This document shows, one piece after another, positions 37,617-45,740 of a stretch of 64,000 nucleotides of DNA. The notes beneath the pieces are model-generated. The model was not told where the DNA came from. It worked only from the letters and a program-made list of their open reading frames with translations, and did not search any database. Source of the DNA: Bacteroidaceae bacterium (GTDB lineage: Bacteria > Bacteroidota > Bacteroidia > Bacteroidales > Bacteroidaceae). The position numbers and the translations under genes are program-made. The number at the start of each line of letters is the position of its first letter. The first letter of the stretch is position 1. The DNA lies in contig JAGBBX010000024.1 in assembly GCA_017938245.1 (NCBI GenBank), positions 111,050 through 175,049 of the forward strand, read 5' to 3'.

Positions 37617-39602
37617 ATGGAACAAGGAAACGAAAAACAGACGGGATTGCACGAGAATGCTTTCCGTCCATTAAAAGAGGGCGAGGAGTACAAGCCGCTT
37701 ATGTCGCCCGACAAGGTATACCCCGAAGTGAACCTTTGGTCGGTATCCTGGGGAATCGCAATGGCAGTACTGTTCTCGGCTGCTGCTGCCTATTTAGGAC
37801 TTAAGGTTGGCCAGGTATTCGAGGCTGCAATTCCCATTGCAATCATTGCAGTAGGTGTTTCAAGCGCAACAAAGCGTAAAGGTGCCCTTGGCGAGAATGT
37901 AATAATACAGTCTATCGGCGCCTGCTCGGGAGTAATTGTTGCCGGTGCAATATTCACTCTGCCTGCACTGTATATCCTACAGAGCAAATACCCCGAGATG
38001 ACAGTAAACTTTATGCAGATGTTCATCAGTTCGCTATTGGGTGGTGTGCTTGGAATTCTGTTCCTTATCCCCTTCCGCAAATATTTTGTCAGCGACAAGC
38101 ACGGTGAATATCCCTTCCCCGAGGCAACAGCAAGTACACAGGTACTGGTATCGGGCGAGAAGGGAGGCAGTCAGGCATTACCTCTGCTAATCGCAGGACT
38201 TATTGGCGGTTTATACGACTTTATTGTGGCTACATTCGGTTGGTGGAACGAGAATTTCACCACACGTGTATGCACTTGGGGCGAGACGCTTGCCGACAAA
38301 GCAAAGATAGTGCTGAAGATTAACACCGGTGCAGCAGTGCTTGGACTGGGTTATATCATCGGTCTTAAATATGCTATCATAATCTGCGCAGGCTCGCTTG
38401 CAGTGTGGTTGCTCATTGTCCCCGGAATGAACCTCTTCTTTGGCTGTGAGGTACTGAATGCTTGGGATCCCGGCATAACAGAGACTGTATCAGAGATGTC
38501 ACCCGAAGCTATATTCAAGAATTACGCAAAGAGCATCGGTATCGGTGGTATTGCAATGGCCGGTATCATTGGAATCTTTAAATCTTGGGGCATAATAAAG
38601 AGTGCGGTAGGACTTGCTTCTCGCGAAATGGGCGGCAAGAAGTCGAATGTAGAGGTAAAGCGTACACAGCGCGACCTGCCGATGAAGATAATAGCATTCG
38701 GCTCAATATTCACACTGTTGCTTGTGCTGCTGTTCTTCTACTTCGATGTAATGCAGGGTAATCTTCTGCACAGTGTTGTAGCCATTCTTTTGGTTGCCGT
38801 TATCTCGTTCCTCTTCACAACTGTTGCAGCAAATGCAATTGCCATTGTAGGCTCTAACCCTGTATCGGGAATGACACTTATGACACTAATCCTTGCATCG
38901 GTGGTAATGGTAGCAGTGGGATTGAAGGGTACAACAGGTATGGTGGCTGCTCTTGTAATGGGTGGTGTTGTTTGTACAGCACTCTCAATGGCAGGTGGTT
39001 TCATCACCGACCTTAAGATTGGATATTGGTTGGGTTCTACACCTGCCAAGCAACAGACCTGGAAGTTCTTAGGTACCCTTGTATCGGCTGCGACAGTAGG
39101 CGGTGTGATTATGATTCTTAATAAGACATACGGATTTACAGGCGATGAGCTTGCTGCCCCTCAGGCACACGCTATGGCAGCCGTGATAGACCCGCTGATG
39201 AATGGTGTGGGTGCACCCTGGTTGCTCTACGGTATTGGTGCAGTGCTTGCATTGGTGCTAACATATTTCAACATTCCCGCGTTGGCGTTTGCATTGGGTA
39301 TGTTCATTCCTCTTGAGCTGAACCTCCCTCTCCTTGTCGGTGGTGCTATTAACTGGTACGTGACAACACGCAGCAGCGATGCTAAGCTAAACAGCGAAAG
39401 AGGCGAGAAAGGAACCCTGCTTGCATCGGGATTCATTGCCGGTGGTGCCCTTATGGGTGTCGTAAGTGCCGCAATGCGCTTCGGTGGAATCAATCTTATA
39501 AATGAGGGTTGGTTGGCCAATCCCTGGAGCGAGGTGCTCTCTCTCGCAGTGTATCTGCTACTTATCGTATATCTTGTAAAAGCAAGTATGAAGGTAAGAT
39601 AA
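37617..39602 (+). CDS. OPT family oligopeptide transporter
   Basis: A 661-residue inner-membrane protein with about 14-16 hydrophobic segments. OPT signatures are visible: the conserved N-terminal LTFR-like entry (NLWSVSWGIAMAVLFSAAAAYLGLKVGQ), FPFRKYFV with the following GEYPFPEATASTQVLVSG, and the C-terminal AFALGMFIPLELNLPLLVGG. It should import oligopeptides, or metal-peptide complexes, by proton symport; the substrate is unproven. Monocistronic, ending at its own terminator. Confidence 0.92.
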   Translation: MEQGNEKQTGLHENAFRPLKEGEEYKPLMSPDKVYPEVNLWSVSWGIAMAVLFSAAAAYLGLKVGQVFEAAIPIAIIAVGVSSATKRKGALGENVIIQSIGACSGVIVAGAIFTLPALYILQSKYPEMTVNFMQMFISSLLGGVLGILFLIPFRKYFVSDKHGEYPFPEATASTQVLVSGEKGGSQALPLLIAGLIGGLYDFIVATFGWWNENFTTRVCTWGETLADKAKIVLKINTGAAVLGLGYIIGLKYAIIICAGSLAVWLLIVPGMNLFFGCEVLNAWDPGITETVSEMSPEAIFKNYAKSIGIGGIAMAGIIGIFKSWGIIKSAVGLASREMGGKKSNVEVKRTQRDLPMKIIAFGSIFTLLLVLLFFYFDVMQGNLLHSVVAILLVAVISFLFTTVAANAIAIVGSNPVSGMTLMTLILASVVMVAVGLKGTTGMVAALVMGGVVCTALSMAGGFITDLKIGYWLGSTPAKQQTWKFLGTLVSAATVGGVIMILNKTYGFTGDELAAPQAHAMAAVIDPLMNGVGAPWLLYGIGAVLALVLTYFNIPALAFALGMFIPLELNLPLLVGGAINWYVTTRSSDAKLNSERGEKGTLLASGFIAGGALMGVVSAAMRFGGINLINEGWLANPWSEVLSLAVYLLLIVYLVKASMKVR

Positions 39603-39628
39603 GAATTGACATTTTAATAAACAAAAGA

Positions 39629-39666
39629 CAGGCAATCGATAAAAAAAACGATTGCCTGCTTTTTTG
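39629..39666 (+). terminator. Terminator of the OPT transporter
   Basis: A 10-bp stem (39629-39638 with 39649-39658), A-rich loop, followed by CTTTTTTG. It lies between convergent genes and may serve both strands. Confidence 0.85.
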
Positions 39667-39679
39667 TTTCATTTATTTG

Positions 39680-40654
39680 TCAGATAACAAGAAATATATA
39701 CCCCAATGTCGCCACACTTATCAGAAGCCACAACAGTACTCCCTGTGCAAAAGCCTTTAATCCGACACTTTTAAGAACATCCTTAGAGAGCGAAGCACCG
39801 ATAAAGAACATTGTCAGAGTGAGACATTTACGTGCCACGCTGTTTATTGTAGTACCTATTGCAGGATAGTCGCTCAGGAGATATGTATTAACAATCATCG
39901 CAAGCACAAACAAAAGTATAAACCAGGGAATCGCAATCTTTTTTCCTTTACTTTTGAATATAACCGCCGAAAATAGCGCTACAGGGATAATCCACAAAGC
40001 ACGTGTCAGTTTCACTGTTGTCGCAACCTCTAATGCCACCTCGCTATAAGCAGCACCTGCACCTACCACCGAACTTGTATCGTGAATGGCTATTGCCGCC
40101 CACAATCCAAACTGTTGGTCGCTCATACCAAGTGCGTGACCTATGGCAGGGAATATGAAAAGAGCAACAGCATTAAGTATAAATACCGTTCCAAGCGCCA
40201 CCGATATTTCGCTATCCTTTGCCTTTAACACCGGCGCAACAGCTGCAATGGCGCTTCCACCACAGATAGCCGTACCCGAGCTTATAAGATAAGATGTATT
40301 GCGGTCGACACCCAGCAGTTTGCGTCCTATGAACCAGCCTATGGCAAGAGTACCAAACACCGAAACAATGGTAAACATCATACCTTCACTACCCGATGCC
40401 AACGATGCTTGCAGGTTCATTCCGAATCCCAATCCCACTATTGAATATTGCAGAAGCATCTTCGACATTTTCTTATTGAACGCAGGAAAAGGCTGTCCGC
40501 ACAAGAGAGCGAACAAAAGTCCCAGAAACAGCACAAACGGAGGGGTGAGCCAAGCACCTACACCCTCGAAACCGGGTACAAGAGAGATAAAAAGACCGAT
40601 GGCGATGATGGCAATATTTGCCACATAAAGCCATTTTGAATAGAGAACCAACAT
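39680..40654 (-). CDS. YeiH/UPF0324 family membrane protein (putative sulfate exporter family)
   Basis: A 324-residue protein with about ten transmembrane segments. The family signatures GTAICGGSAIAAVAPVLKAK and AIAIHDTSSVVGAGAAYSEV are clear. The family is annotated as putative sulfate exporters, though transport has been shown for few members. It lies 8 bases after the DUF4491 gene, so the two are co-transcribed. Confidence 0.88.
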   Translation of the reverse strand: MLVLYSKWLYVANIAIIAIGLFISLVPGFEGVGAWLTPPFVLFLGLLFALLCGQPFPAFNKKMSKMLLQYSIVGLGFGMNLQASLASGSEGMMFTIVSVFGTLAIGWFIGRKLLGVDRNTSYLISSGTAICGGSAIAAVAPVLKAKDSEISVALGTVFILNAVALFIFPAIGHALGMSDQQFGLWAAIAIHDTSSVVGAGAAYSEVALEVATTVKLTRALWIIPVALFSAVIFKSKGKKIAIPWFILLFVLAMIVNTYLLSDYPAIGTTINSVARKCLTLTMFFIGASLSKDVLKSVGLKAFAQGVLLWLLISVATLGYIFLVI

Positions 40655-40662
40655 ATATACTA

Positions 40663-40959
40663 TTACTTTTTCTTCTTATTAGGATTGGCGGGGAACCACC
40701 CCTTCTCGACCCTCTTTTTCTGTTCAAAAACCTCACCGATACTCCAAAATGAAGAGAAGGCAACAACCCCCAACAGTATCGAGAGCATAAGATTCTCGAC
40801 CAACAGCGATGCAACAATGGCTATAATACCACCGAACAAGAAAAGCCACCAGCTCTTTACGCCAATATAATACTCGGCTTTAATAACCAGAGGATGAAAA
40901 AGCCCAATCACCAGAAATGTTGCAATACCTATTATAATTCCTTGAAAATTAAGTTCCAT
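40663..40959 (-). CDS. DUF4491 family small membrane protein
   Basis: A 98-residue protein with three hydrophobic segments (about 8-28, 36-55 and 58-75) and a basic tail ending PNKKKK. The segments FHPLVIKAEYYIG and VVAFSSFWSIGEVFEQKKRVEKGWFP are typical of DUF4491 of Bacteroidota. Function unknown. First gene of a two-gene unit with the YeiH-like transporter, downstream of a canonical promoter. Confidence 0.87.
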   Translation of the reverse strand: MELNFQGIIIGIATFLVIGLFHPLVIKAEYYIGVKSWWLFLFGGIIAIVASLLVENLMLSILLGVVAFSSFWSIGEVFEQKKRVEKGWFPANPNKKKK

Positions 40960-40988
40960 AAATTTAGTGCGTCATTATAAATAATATG

Positions 40989-41020
40989 CAAAATTAGTGC
41001 GTCGCACATAAAAGAGCAAA
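40989..41020 (-). promoter_or_regulatory. Promoter of the DUF4491-YeiH unit
   Basis: On the minus strand, TTTG (41017-41020), a 20-base spacer and TAATTTTG (40989-40996) match the Bacteroidota consensus exactly. The -33 element lies inside the 83-bp repeat, whereas the -7 lies outside it. Confidence 0.65.
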
Positions 41021-41086
41021 AAATAATTTGTAAAATAAAGTCGGTTAATATATTTTTGCATTCAGGTAGTTGTTCAAATGGAGTCT
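41004..41086 (+). repeat. 83-bp promoter-containing direct repeat, copy 1
   Basis: Matches 43427-43509 with four mismatches and no gaps (about 95 percent), same orientation. The two copies bracket the structured RNA and two secreted-protein genes. Confidence 0.9.
41027..41058 (+). promoter_or_regulatory. Plus-strand promoter inside 83-bp repeat copy 1
   Basis: TTTG (41027-41030), N20, TATTTTTG (41051-41058), identical to the promoter before the fucosidase gene. Confidence 0.65.
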
Positions 41087-41135
41087 ATAAATAAAGAGCA
41101 CCACTAACCACCACTTATTTTAAAAGAATCTTCTA

Positions 41136-41166
41136 TTTGTTTATTTACACTTTTAGTATATCTTTG
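41136..41166 (+). promoter_or_regulatory. Promoter proximal to the structured RNA
   Basis: TTTG (41136-41139), N19, TATCTTTG (41159-41166): an exact consensus match. Transcription would start near 41173 and run through the hairpin at 41257-41428. Confidence 0.65.
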
Positions 41167-41256
41167 CAATTAGTAAATATCGAAATAACACTGCAACATC
41201 ATTTATTTATAAATAATATGTGCCTATGAAATAATCCGGAACAAAAGACATAAGAT

Positions 41257-41428
41257 AAAAAAGCGTTAGCTTTATTCTTGCTTATCGAAATTCGCCAAAA
41301 TTAAGAAAGCCACAAGAGTAAAAGTTGATGCTCACGTCAGTTTGGCGTGGGCTTTTACTCGTATATGTGGCTAAGGTGTTTGGCGATACCTCGATAAGCG
41401 TAGACGAAGTTTAAGTCCGCGCTTTTTT
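41257..41428 (+). ncRNA. Candidate structured RNA, six stacked helices (6S-like or leader RNA)
   Basis: Nested complementary arms form a rod: 41257-41265/41420-41428, 41280-41288/41391-41399, 41292-41299/41379-41386, 41308-41314/41366-41372, 41316-41324/41352-41360 and 41331-41336/41346-41351. The last outer arm runs into six T residues. Most arms are perfect 7-9 bp helices; the widest opening (14 by 20 bases) is between helices 1 and 2. The size (about 170 bases) and rod shape recall 6S RNA, but it could also be the leader of the gene at 41497 or a mobile palindromic element. No protein frame covers it. Confidence 0.6.
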
Positions 41429-41457
41429 ATTGTCTGAACCTCAAGCCTTGGACTTAA
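41411..41457 (+). promoter_or_regulatory. Alternative hairpin competing with the RNA's closing helix
   Basis: TTAAGTCC (41411-41418) is exactly complementary to GGACTTAA (41450-41457). The loop contains the 3' arm of the closing helix (41420-41428), so the two pairings compete. It ends 40 bases before the ATG at 41497. Confidence 0.4.
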
Positions 41458-41496
41458 AAAAAACAAATATTACCAATTTTCAAAATTTGACAGAAT

Positions 41497-42075
41497 ATGA
41501 AAAAAAATCTATTTATCTTATGTACATTGTTCTTATCTTTCAATGTATCTTCTTATGCACAAGTCTTAATAAGTAATAACTCTTCTACAGTTACAACAAG
41601 TAATCAAAACCAGAACATTCAATACGTTGTATCCAACAACGACAACAAGCCAAAGGCCGGAATAGGATTTGAATACCTATTCATTGAGGACGGATGGGGA
41701 TGGGCCGTAAATTGGCTACCTATCGACAATTGGTTCCTGAATTATTCTATGAACTATGGCGACACAAATGATTACATCAAGACAAATAAGGCTTGGAAGC
41801 TTGCTACAGGCTACAACGGCAGATATTGGTTTAATGACCACATTTATCTTGATGGAGCTATTGGCATTGAATGGTGGAACAGTACTTTAAAATTTGACGG
41901 AGAAGATAGCAATTCCGAAAGTGAATTAGCATTAATGTTTGCTCCCAAAATAGGACTGAATCTCGGAAGTAATATTTGTGTGAATATTGGTTACCGATGG
42001 GACTTTAATAAGTTTAAATTCGATAGTGATTATATACACGACTATTGTACCGTAGGTCTTATGTTCGCTTTCTAA
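41497..42075 (+). CDS. Exported small beta-barrel-like protein, unknown function
   Basis: A 192-residue protein with signal peptide MKKNLFILCTLFLSFNVSSYAQ. A short Ser/Thr/Asn-rich linker follows, then alternating strands rich in Trp and Tyr (FEYLFIEDGWGWAVNWLPI, YNGRYWFNDHIYLDGAIG, NIGYRWDFNKFKF), ending in Phe (TVGLMFAF). This is the pattern of an eight-stranded outer-membrane barrel. I do not recognise a named family. AT-rich relative to the core genes. It follows the structured RNA and precedes by 71 bases a second exported protein, probably in one transcript. Confidence 0.7.
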   Translation: MKKNLFILCTLFLSFNVSSYAQVLISNNSSTVTTSNQNQNIQYVVSNNDNKPKAGIGFEYLFIEDGWGWAVNWLPIDNWFLNYSMNYGDTNDYIKTNKAWKLATGYNGRYWFNDHIYLDGAIGIEWWNSTLKFDGEDSNSESELALMFAPKIGLNLGSNICVNIGYRWDFNKFKFDSDYIHDYCTVGLMFAF

Positions 42076-42146
42076 AAGTGTAAGTCTTGTAAAATCGCGC
42101 AACTTATCCACTTAAGAAAAAGGAATTTAACTAAAAACACATTACA

Positions 42147-43280
42147 ATGAACACAACAGAAAAGATAAACCTGTTAAGGTTATTTGCTTTTATTACAGCT
42201 ATACTTTGTACTATGAATGTTCAATCACAAGATATTCTGGTAAAAAGAAGTGGTGGTGAGCTCCAAGTGAAAGTTTTAAAAATATCTTCAGAAGTAATAG
42301 AATACAAGAAATGGAGTAATCAAGATGGACCTACCTACACTCTCGCAACCTCCGAAGTCAATATGATTAAATACGAAAATGGAGAGCAGGACGTATTTAA
42401 TTCTGACACCTCGGCCGAGGTATCAGAGGATAGCACAACAACTGCAGTTGAAAAGAATTCAAAAGGACATATACGAGCTACCCCCGCTGCAAACAATCAA
42501 AGTTTGATTGATGAATATAATAATGAGATACACACGTATATAGCTAAAGGAGAACCTAAAAACAAAAAAGCGAGAAGTGCAATAGGCACTTTAGGAGTTA
42601 CTGCTGCCTCTATCCTATCTACCAATGAAATAGAAATTACACTCAGACAGGCTACTGAAGCCGAGAGTAGTAGATTCCTTACAAATGAACAGGTAGGCGA
42701 TAGAGGGGAATTTTCAAATATGTATGTGTATTGGTCTTATGTAATAAAATTTGTAATAGAAATAACTAATAAGACATCTGAGAACATTTATATTGACAAA
42801 ACATCTTGCTCAAGGACTTCAGCGGATGGAAAGATTAAAAATTTTTACAATCCCAATAAACTAGTAATAGTAAATGGCGGCGCTGCAAATGAGATACAAG
42901 ACTCGCCCTTATTAGTTATTCCTCCAAAAGGAAAAGTTTTGCTCTCTAAGGACGATTTCATTCGAATTGATAAAGAAAAAGATGTTGTTACAGGAGTAGC
43001 TGAATGGGTAAACCTTACTTTACCAAACCTTCATATGAATCAGTATCAACAATTTGGAGAGGAAGACAATCCTAATAAATGGAGATACAATATTTCATAT
43101 TCAAAGACAGAAGATTGCAAGAACTGCTATTATGTAGATTTCGGTGTTTATTTAAAAGATGTTCTTGGTTCAAAAACAACAACCGGAACTTATTTGAAGA
43201 ATTTGGACGATCATTTCCAATCGCGCACAAATAAAACGATTGTAGTTTCAGATTGGTCGCTTGAAATATTATGGCAATAA
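42147..43280 (+). CDS. Exported protein with N-terminal 'DILVKRSG..KYENGEQDVF' module, unknown function
   Basis: A 377-residue protein; the N-terminus is a hydrophobic signal ending near NVQSQ. Residues about 30-90 form a small module (DILVKRSGGELQVKVLKI, then YTLATSEVNMIKYENGEQ) found at the start of many Bacteroidales exported proteins, to my knowledge without assigned function. A low-complexity linker follows, then a region with AIGTLGVTAASILSTNEIEI and a C-terminal domain of about 180 residues that I do not recognise. AT-rich. It ends at a hairpin terminator and sits inside the segment flanked by the 83-bp repeats. Confidence 0.65.
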   Translation: MNTTEKINLLRLFAFITAILCTMNVQSQDILVKRSGGELQVKVLKISSEVIEYKKWSNQDGPTYTLATSEVNMIKYENGEQDVFNSDTSAEVSEDSTTTAVEKNSKGHIRATPAANNQSLIDEYNNEIHTYIAKGEPKNKKARSAIGTLGVTAASILSTNEIEITLRQATEAESSRFLTNEQVGDRGEFSNMYVYWSYVIKFVIEITNKTSENIYIDKTSCSRTSADGKIKNFYNPNKLVIVNGGAANEIQDSPLLVIPPKGKVLLSKDDFIRIDKEKDVVTGVAEWVNLTLPNLHMNQYQQFGEEDNPNKWRYNISYSKTEDCKNCYYVDFGVYLKDVLGSKTTTGTYLKNLDDHFQSRTNKTIVVSDWSLEILWQ

Positions 43281-43349
43281 TTATAATAAGTTTCGAGACA
43301 CTAATTATAAGTAATCTAAGGTAAAGAAAAAGATTACAATTTATGATAA

Positions 43350-43378
43350 ATCGGAGGGGTACAAAGTACTCCTCCGAT
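43350..43378 (+). terminator. Terminator of the two-gene segment
   Basis: A 13-bp stem with one G-U pair (43350-43362 with 43366-43378) and a three-base loop, 70 bases past the stop at 43280. Confidence 0.7.
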
Positions 43379-43426
43379 ATATTTATCTACATTTCCCTAG
43401 TATTTTTTGTGAATTCAGCGAATATA

Positions 43427-43509
43427 GCACATAAAAGAGCAAAAAATAATTTGTAAAATAAAGTCGGTTAATATATTTTTGCATTTAGGTAGTTATTCAA
43501 GAGGAGTCT
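43427..43509 (+). repeat. 83-bp promoter-containing direct repeat, copy 2
   Basis: Matches 41004-41086 except for four bases near its 3' end. It supplies the fucosidase promoter. Confidence 0.9.
43450..43481 (+). promoter_or_regulatory. Promoter of the GH29 fucosidase gene
   Basis: TTTG (43450-43453), N20, TATTTTTG (43474-43481), about 108 bases before the ATG at 43590. Located inside repeat copy 2. Confidence 0.7.
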
Positions 43510-43589
43510 GAGATTACAAAAATAGTTTTACCGGAATATGGTTCCTCATTTATCAAACTTGCAAACAACAATAATTTAAATAAGCAATT

Positions 43590-44909
43590 ATGGGTATTCT
43601 AAAAAATTATCTTAAGGTAGCGGCGCTTGCAATGCTTGCACTTGCCCCTGCAACAACACAGGCACAGGAGTATGTACCTTCGCCCGAGAACCTCGAAGCG
43701 CGTAAAGTATTTCAGGAGAACCGTTTCGGTATCTTCATCCACTGGGGAATATATAGTATGTTCGCACAAGGCGAATGGTATTTGCAAAATTTCCCCATCG
43801 ACAAGTACGAGTATGCAAAGGCAGCCGATGCATTCTACCCCCACCGTTTCAATGCAAAAGAGTGGGTGTCGGCAATAAAGGCATCGGGAGCAAAATATAT
43901 CTGCTTCACCACACGTCACCACGACAGTTTCTCGATGTGGGACACTCAGCAGAGCGACTATAACATTGTAGATGCTACCCCATTCAAACGCGACGTTCTT
44001 AAGGAGCTTGCCGACGAGTGCCGGCGTCAAGGTATAAAGTTGCACCTATACTACTCGCACATCGATTGGGCTCGCGACGACTATCCTTTGGGACGCACCG
44101 GACGTCAGGTTATCGGACGAGTAAAGGAGAATGAGAATTGGCCTCAGTACTACGACTTTATGAACAAACAGCTTACCGAGCTTCTCACCAACTATGGCCC
44201 CATCGGAGCTATCTGGTTCGACGGTAAGTGGGACCGCGACCAAGACAGCGTTCCCTTCGACTGGCAACTGAAAGAGCAGTACGAGATGATTCATCGTCTG
44301 CAACCTGCCTGCCTCATTGGTAACAACCACCACGATGTAACCAACCCCGGCGAGGATATTCAGATTTTCGAGCGCGACATACCGGGTGAGAACAGCGCCG
44401 GACTCTCGGGACAGGAGATTAGCCGTCTACCTCTTGAGACCTGTCAGACTATGAATGGAATGTGGGGTTATAAACTCGTTGACCAGAACTACAAGAGCAC
44501 CGAGACACTTATCCGCTACCTTGTAAGCACGGCAGGTAAGGGCGCCAACCTTCTTCTCAACGTAGGTCCCCAGCCCAACGGACAACTGCCGGCAACTGCT
44601 GTAGAGCGTCTCAAAGAGATGGGAGAGTGGATGAATGCCAACGGTGAGACTGTTTACGGAACAACCGCAGGCGATATTCCTGCACAGGAGTGGGGAGTAA
44701 CCACACGCAAGGGTAACCGCCTGTTCGTTCACATCTTCGACCTTAAAGAGAGCGAGCTTCTGCTGCCACTCACCTGCAAGGTAAAGAAAGTATTCAAATA
44801 TGCCGACAAGCAGCCCGTTAAGTTCAAAAAGACAAAAGAGGGCGTAAAACTTATGCTTGGCGAGGTTCCCGAGGGTACCGACTATATTATTGAGTTAATC
44901 ACAAAGTAA
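43590..44909 (+). CDS. Alpha-L-fucosidase, GH29
   Basis: A 439-residue exported glycoside hydrolase that removes alpha-linked L-fucose from host glycans. Signal peptide to about residue 25 (ALAPATTQAQ). GH29 signatures: FGIFIHWGIYSMFAQGEWY near 47-65, YICFTTRHHDSFSMWDT near 103-120, and the nucleophile Asp211 in AIWFDGKWDRD. A C-terminal beta-sandwich follows from about 340. The acid/base residue varies in this family and I could not place it. Monocistronic, preceded by a canonical promoter within an 83-bp repeat. Fits a mucin-degrading set with the sialidase and GH123 enzymes in this window. Confidence 0.93.
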   Translation: MGILKNYLKVAALAMLALAPATTQAQEYVPSPENLEARKVFQENRFGIFIHWGIYSMFAQGEWYLQNFPIDKYEYAKAADAFYPHRFNAKEWVSAIKASGAKYICFTTRHHDSFSMWDTQQSDYNIVDATPFKRDVLKELADECRRQGIKLHLYYSHIDWARDDYPLGRTGRQVIGRVKENENWPQYYDFMNKQLTELLTNYGPIGAIWFDGKWDRDQDSVPFDWQLKEQYEMIHRLQPACLIGNNHHDVTNPGEDIQIFERDIPGENSAGLSGQEISRLPLETCQTMNGMWGYKLVDQNYKSTETLIRYLVSTAGKGANLLLNVGPQPNGQLPATAVERLKEMGEWMNANGETVYGTTAGDIPAQEWGVTTRKGNRLFVHIFDLKESELLLPLTCKVKKVFKYADKQPVKFKKTKEGVKLMLGEVPEGTDYIIELITK

Positions 44910-45002
44910 GTTAACCAAGATATTTGCATATTGCCCGTTTGTTCTATTTTTACAATAGCAACAGAGGCAATATGCAAATTCTTTTTAAACGACGATAGAA
45001 CA

Positions 45003-45740
45003 ATGAAAAGAGTACTCGAAGTATGTGCAGGCAGTGTGCAGAGCGCCATTGCTGCACGCGACGGAGGCGCTGCACGTGTGGAATTGTGTGCTGCTCTTGA
45101 GGTTGGCGGAGTAACCCCGTCGGCAGGGCTTATGCGCGAAGTTCGCAAGGTCGAGGGAATAGCTATGCACGTACTTATACGTCCGCGAGGAGGCGATTTT
45201 CTCTACGACGAGAGCGAGACAGCGTGTATGGTGCAGGATATTATCACTGCACGCGAATGTGGCGCCGACGGTGTTGTAATTGGTGCACTCACAGCCGATG
45301 GTGACATCGACACCGCAGTGTGTCGTCGCTTGGTCGAGGCAGCAGGAGATATGAACGTAACCTTCCACCGAGCATTTGATATGTGTCGTAACCCGATGCA
45401 GGCGCTCGAAGATATTATTGCTCTTGGGTGTAACAGGATACTCACCTCGGGACAAGCAGCAACAGCACTCACAGGAACAGGACTTTTAAAAGAGCTTGTC
45501 GAGGCGGCAGGCGACCGACTTAAGATTATGCCCGGATGCGGAGTGAATGCACAAAATGCCGCTGCCATCTTAGACGCCTGCGGAGCTCGGGAGATTCACG
45601 CCTCGGCACGTAAGAGCATAGGCAGCGGAATGCGTTTCCGCCACAGCGGAGTGAGTATGGGCAACCCCGACAGCGACGAATTTGCCCGTAAAGAGACCGA
45701 CGAACAAGAGGTAAGAGCAATCGTAAACAGCATAGCATAA
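45003..45740 (+). CDS. cutC: CutC family protein (copper homeostasis)
   Basis: A 245-residue TIM-barrel protein. Characteristic segments: MKRVLEVCAGSVQSAIAA, RVELCAALEVGGVTPSAG, HVLIRPRGGDFLY, VTFHRAFDM and ILTSGQA. The family was named for copper tolerance in E. coli, but its biochemical role is uncertain. I chose the ATG at 45003; the frame opens earlier at 44931, but those 24 codons are not conserved in character. The stop overlaps the xpt start (TAATG). Confidence 0.92.
   Translation: MKRVLEVCAGSVQSAIAARDGGAARVELCAALEVGGVTPSAGLMREVRKVEGIAMHVLIRPRGGDFLYDESETACMVQDIITARECGADGVVIGALTADGDIDTAVCRRLVEAAGDMNVTFHRAFDMCRNPMQALEDIIALGCNRILTSGQAATALTGTGLLKELVEAAGDRLKIMPGCGVNAQNAAAILDACGAREIHASARKSIGSGMRFRHSGVSMGNPDSDEFARKETDEQEVRAIVNSIA

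Larger units (their letters stand above)
40960..41496. other. Gene-free region with divergent promoters and a structured RNA
   Basis: This 537-base stretch has no credible protein gene. It holds a minus promoter for DUF4491-YeiH, an 83-bp repeat containing a plus promoter, a second plus promoter, a six-helix RNA hairpin and a further 8-bp inverted repeat before the next gene. Confidence 0.8.
43281..43589. other. Gene-free spacer before the fucosidase gene
   Basis: Contains the terminator at 43350-43378 and the second copy of the 83-bp promoter repeat. The remaining AT-rich DNA shows nothing else I can name. Confidence 0.75.

Noticed and set aside
41257-41428. Reading the structured RNA as a coding region
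   Set aside because: No frame of useful length with a plausible start crosses it, whereas pairing is extensive.
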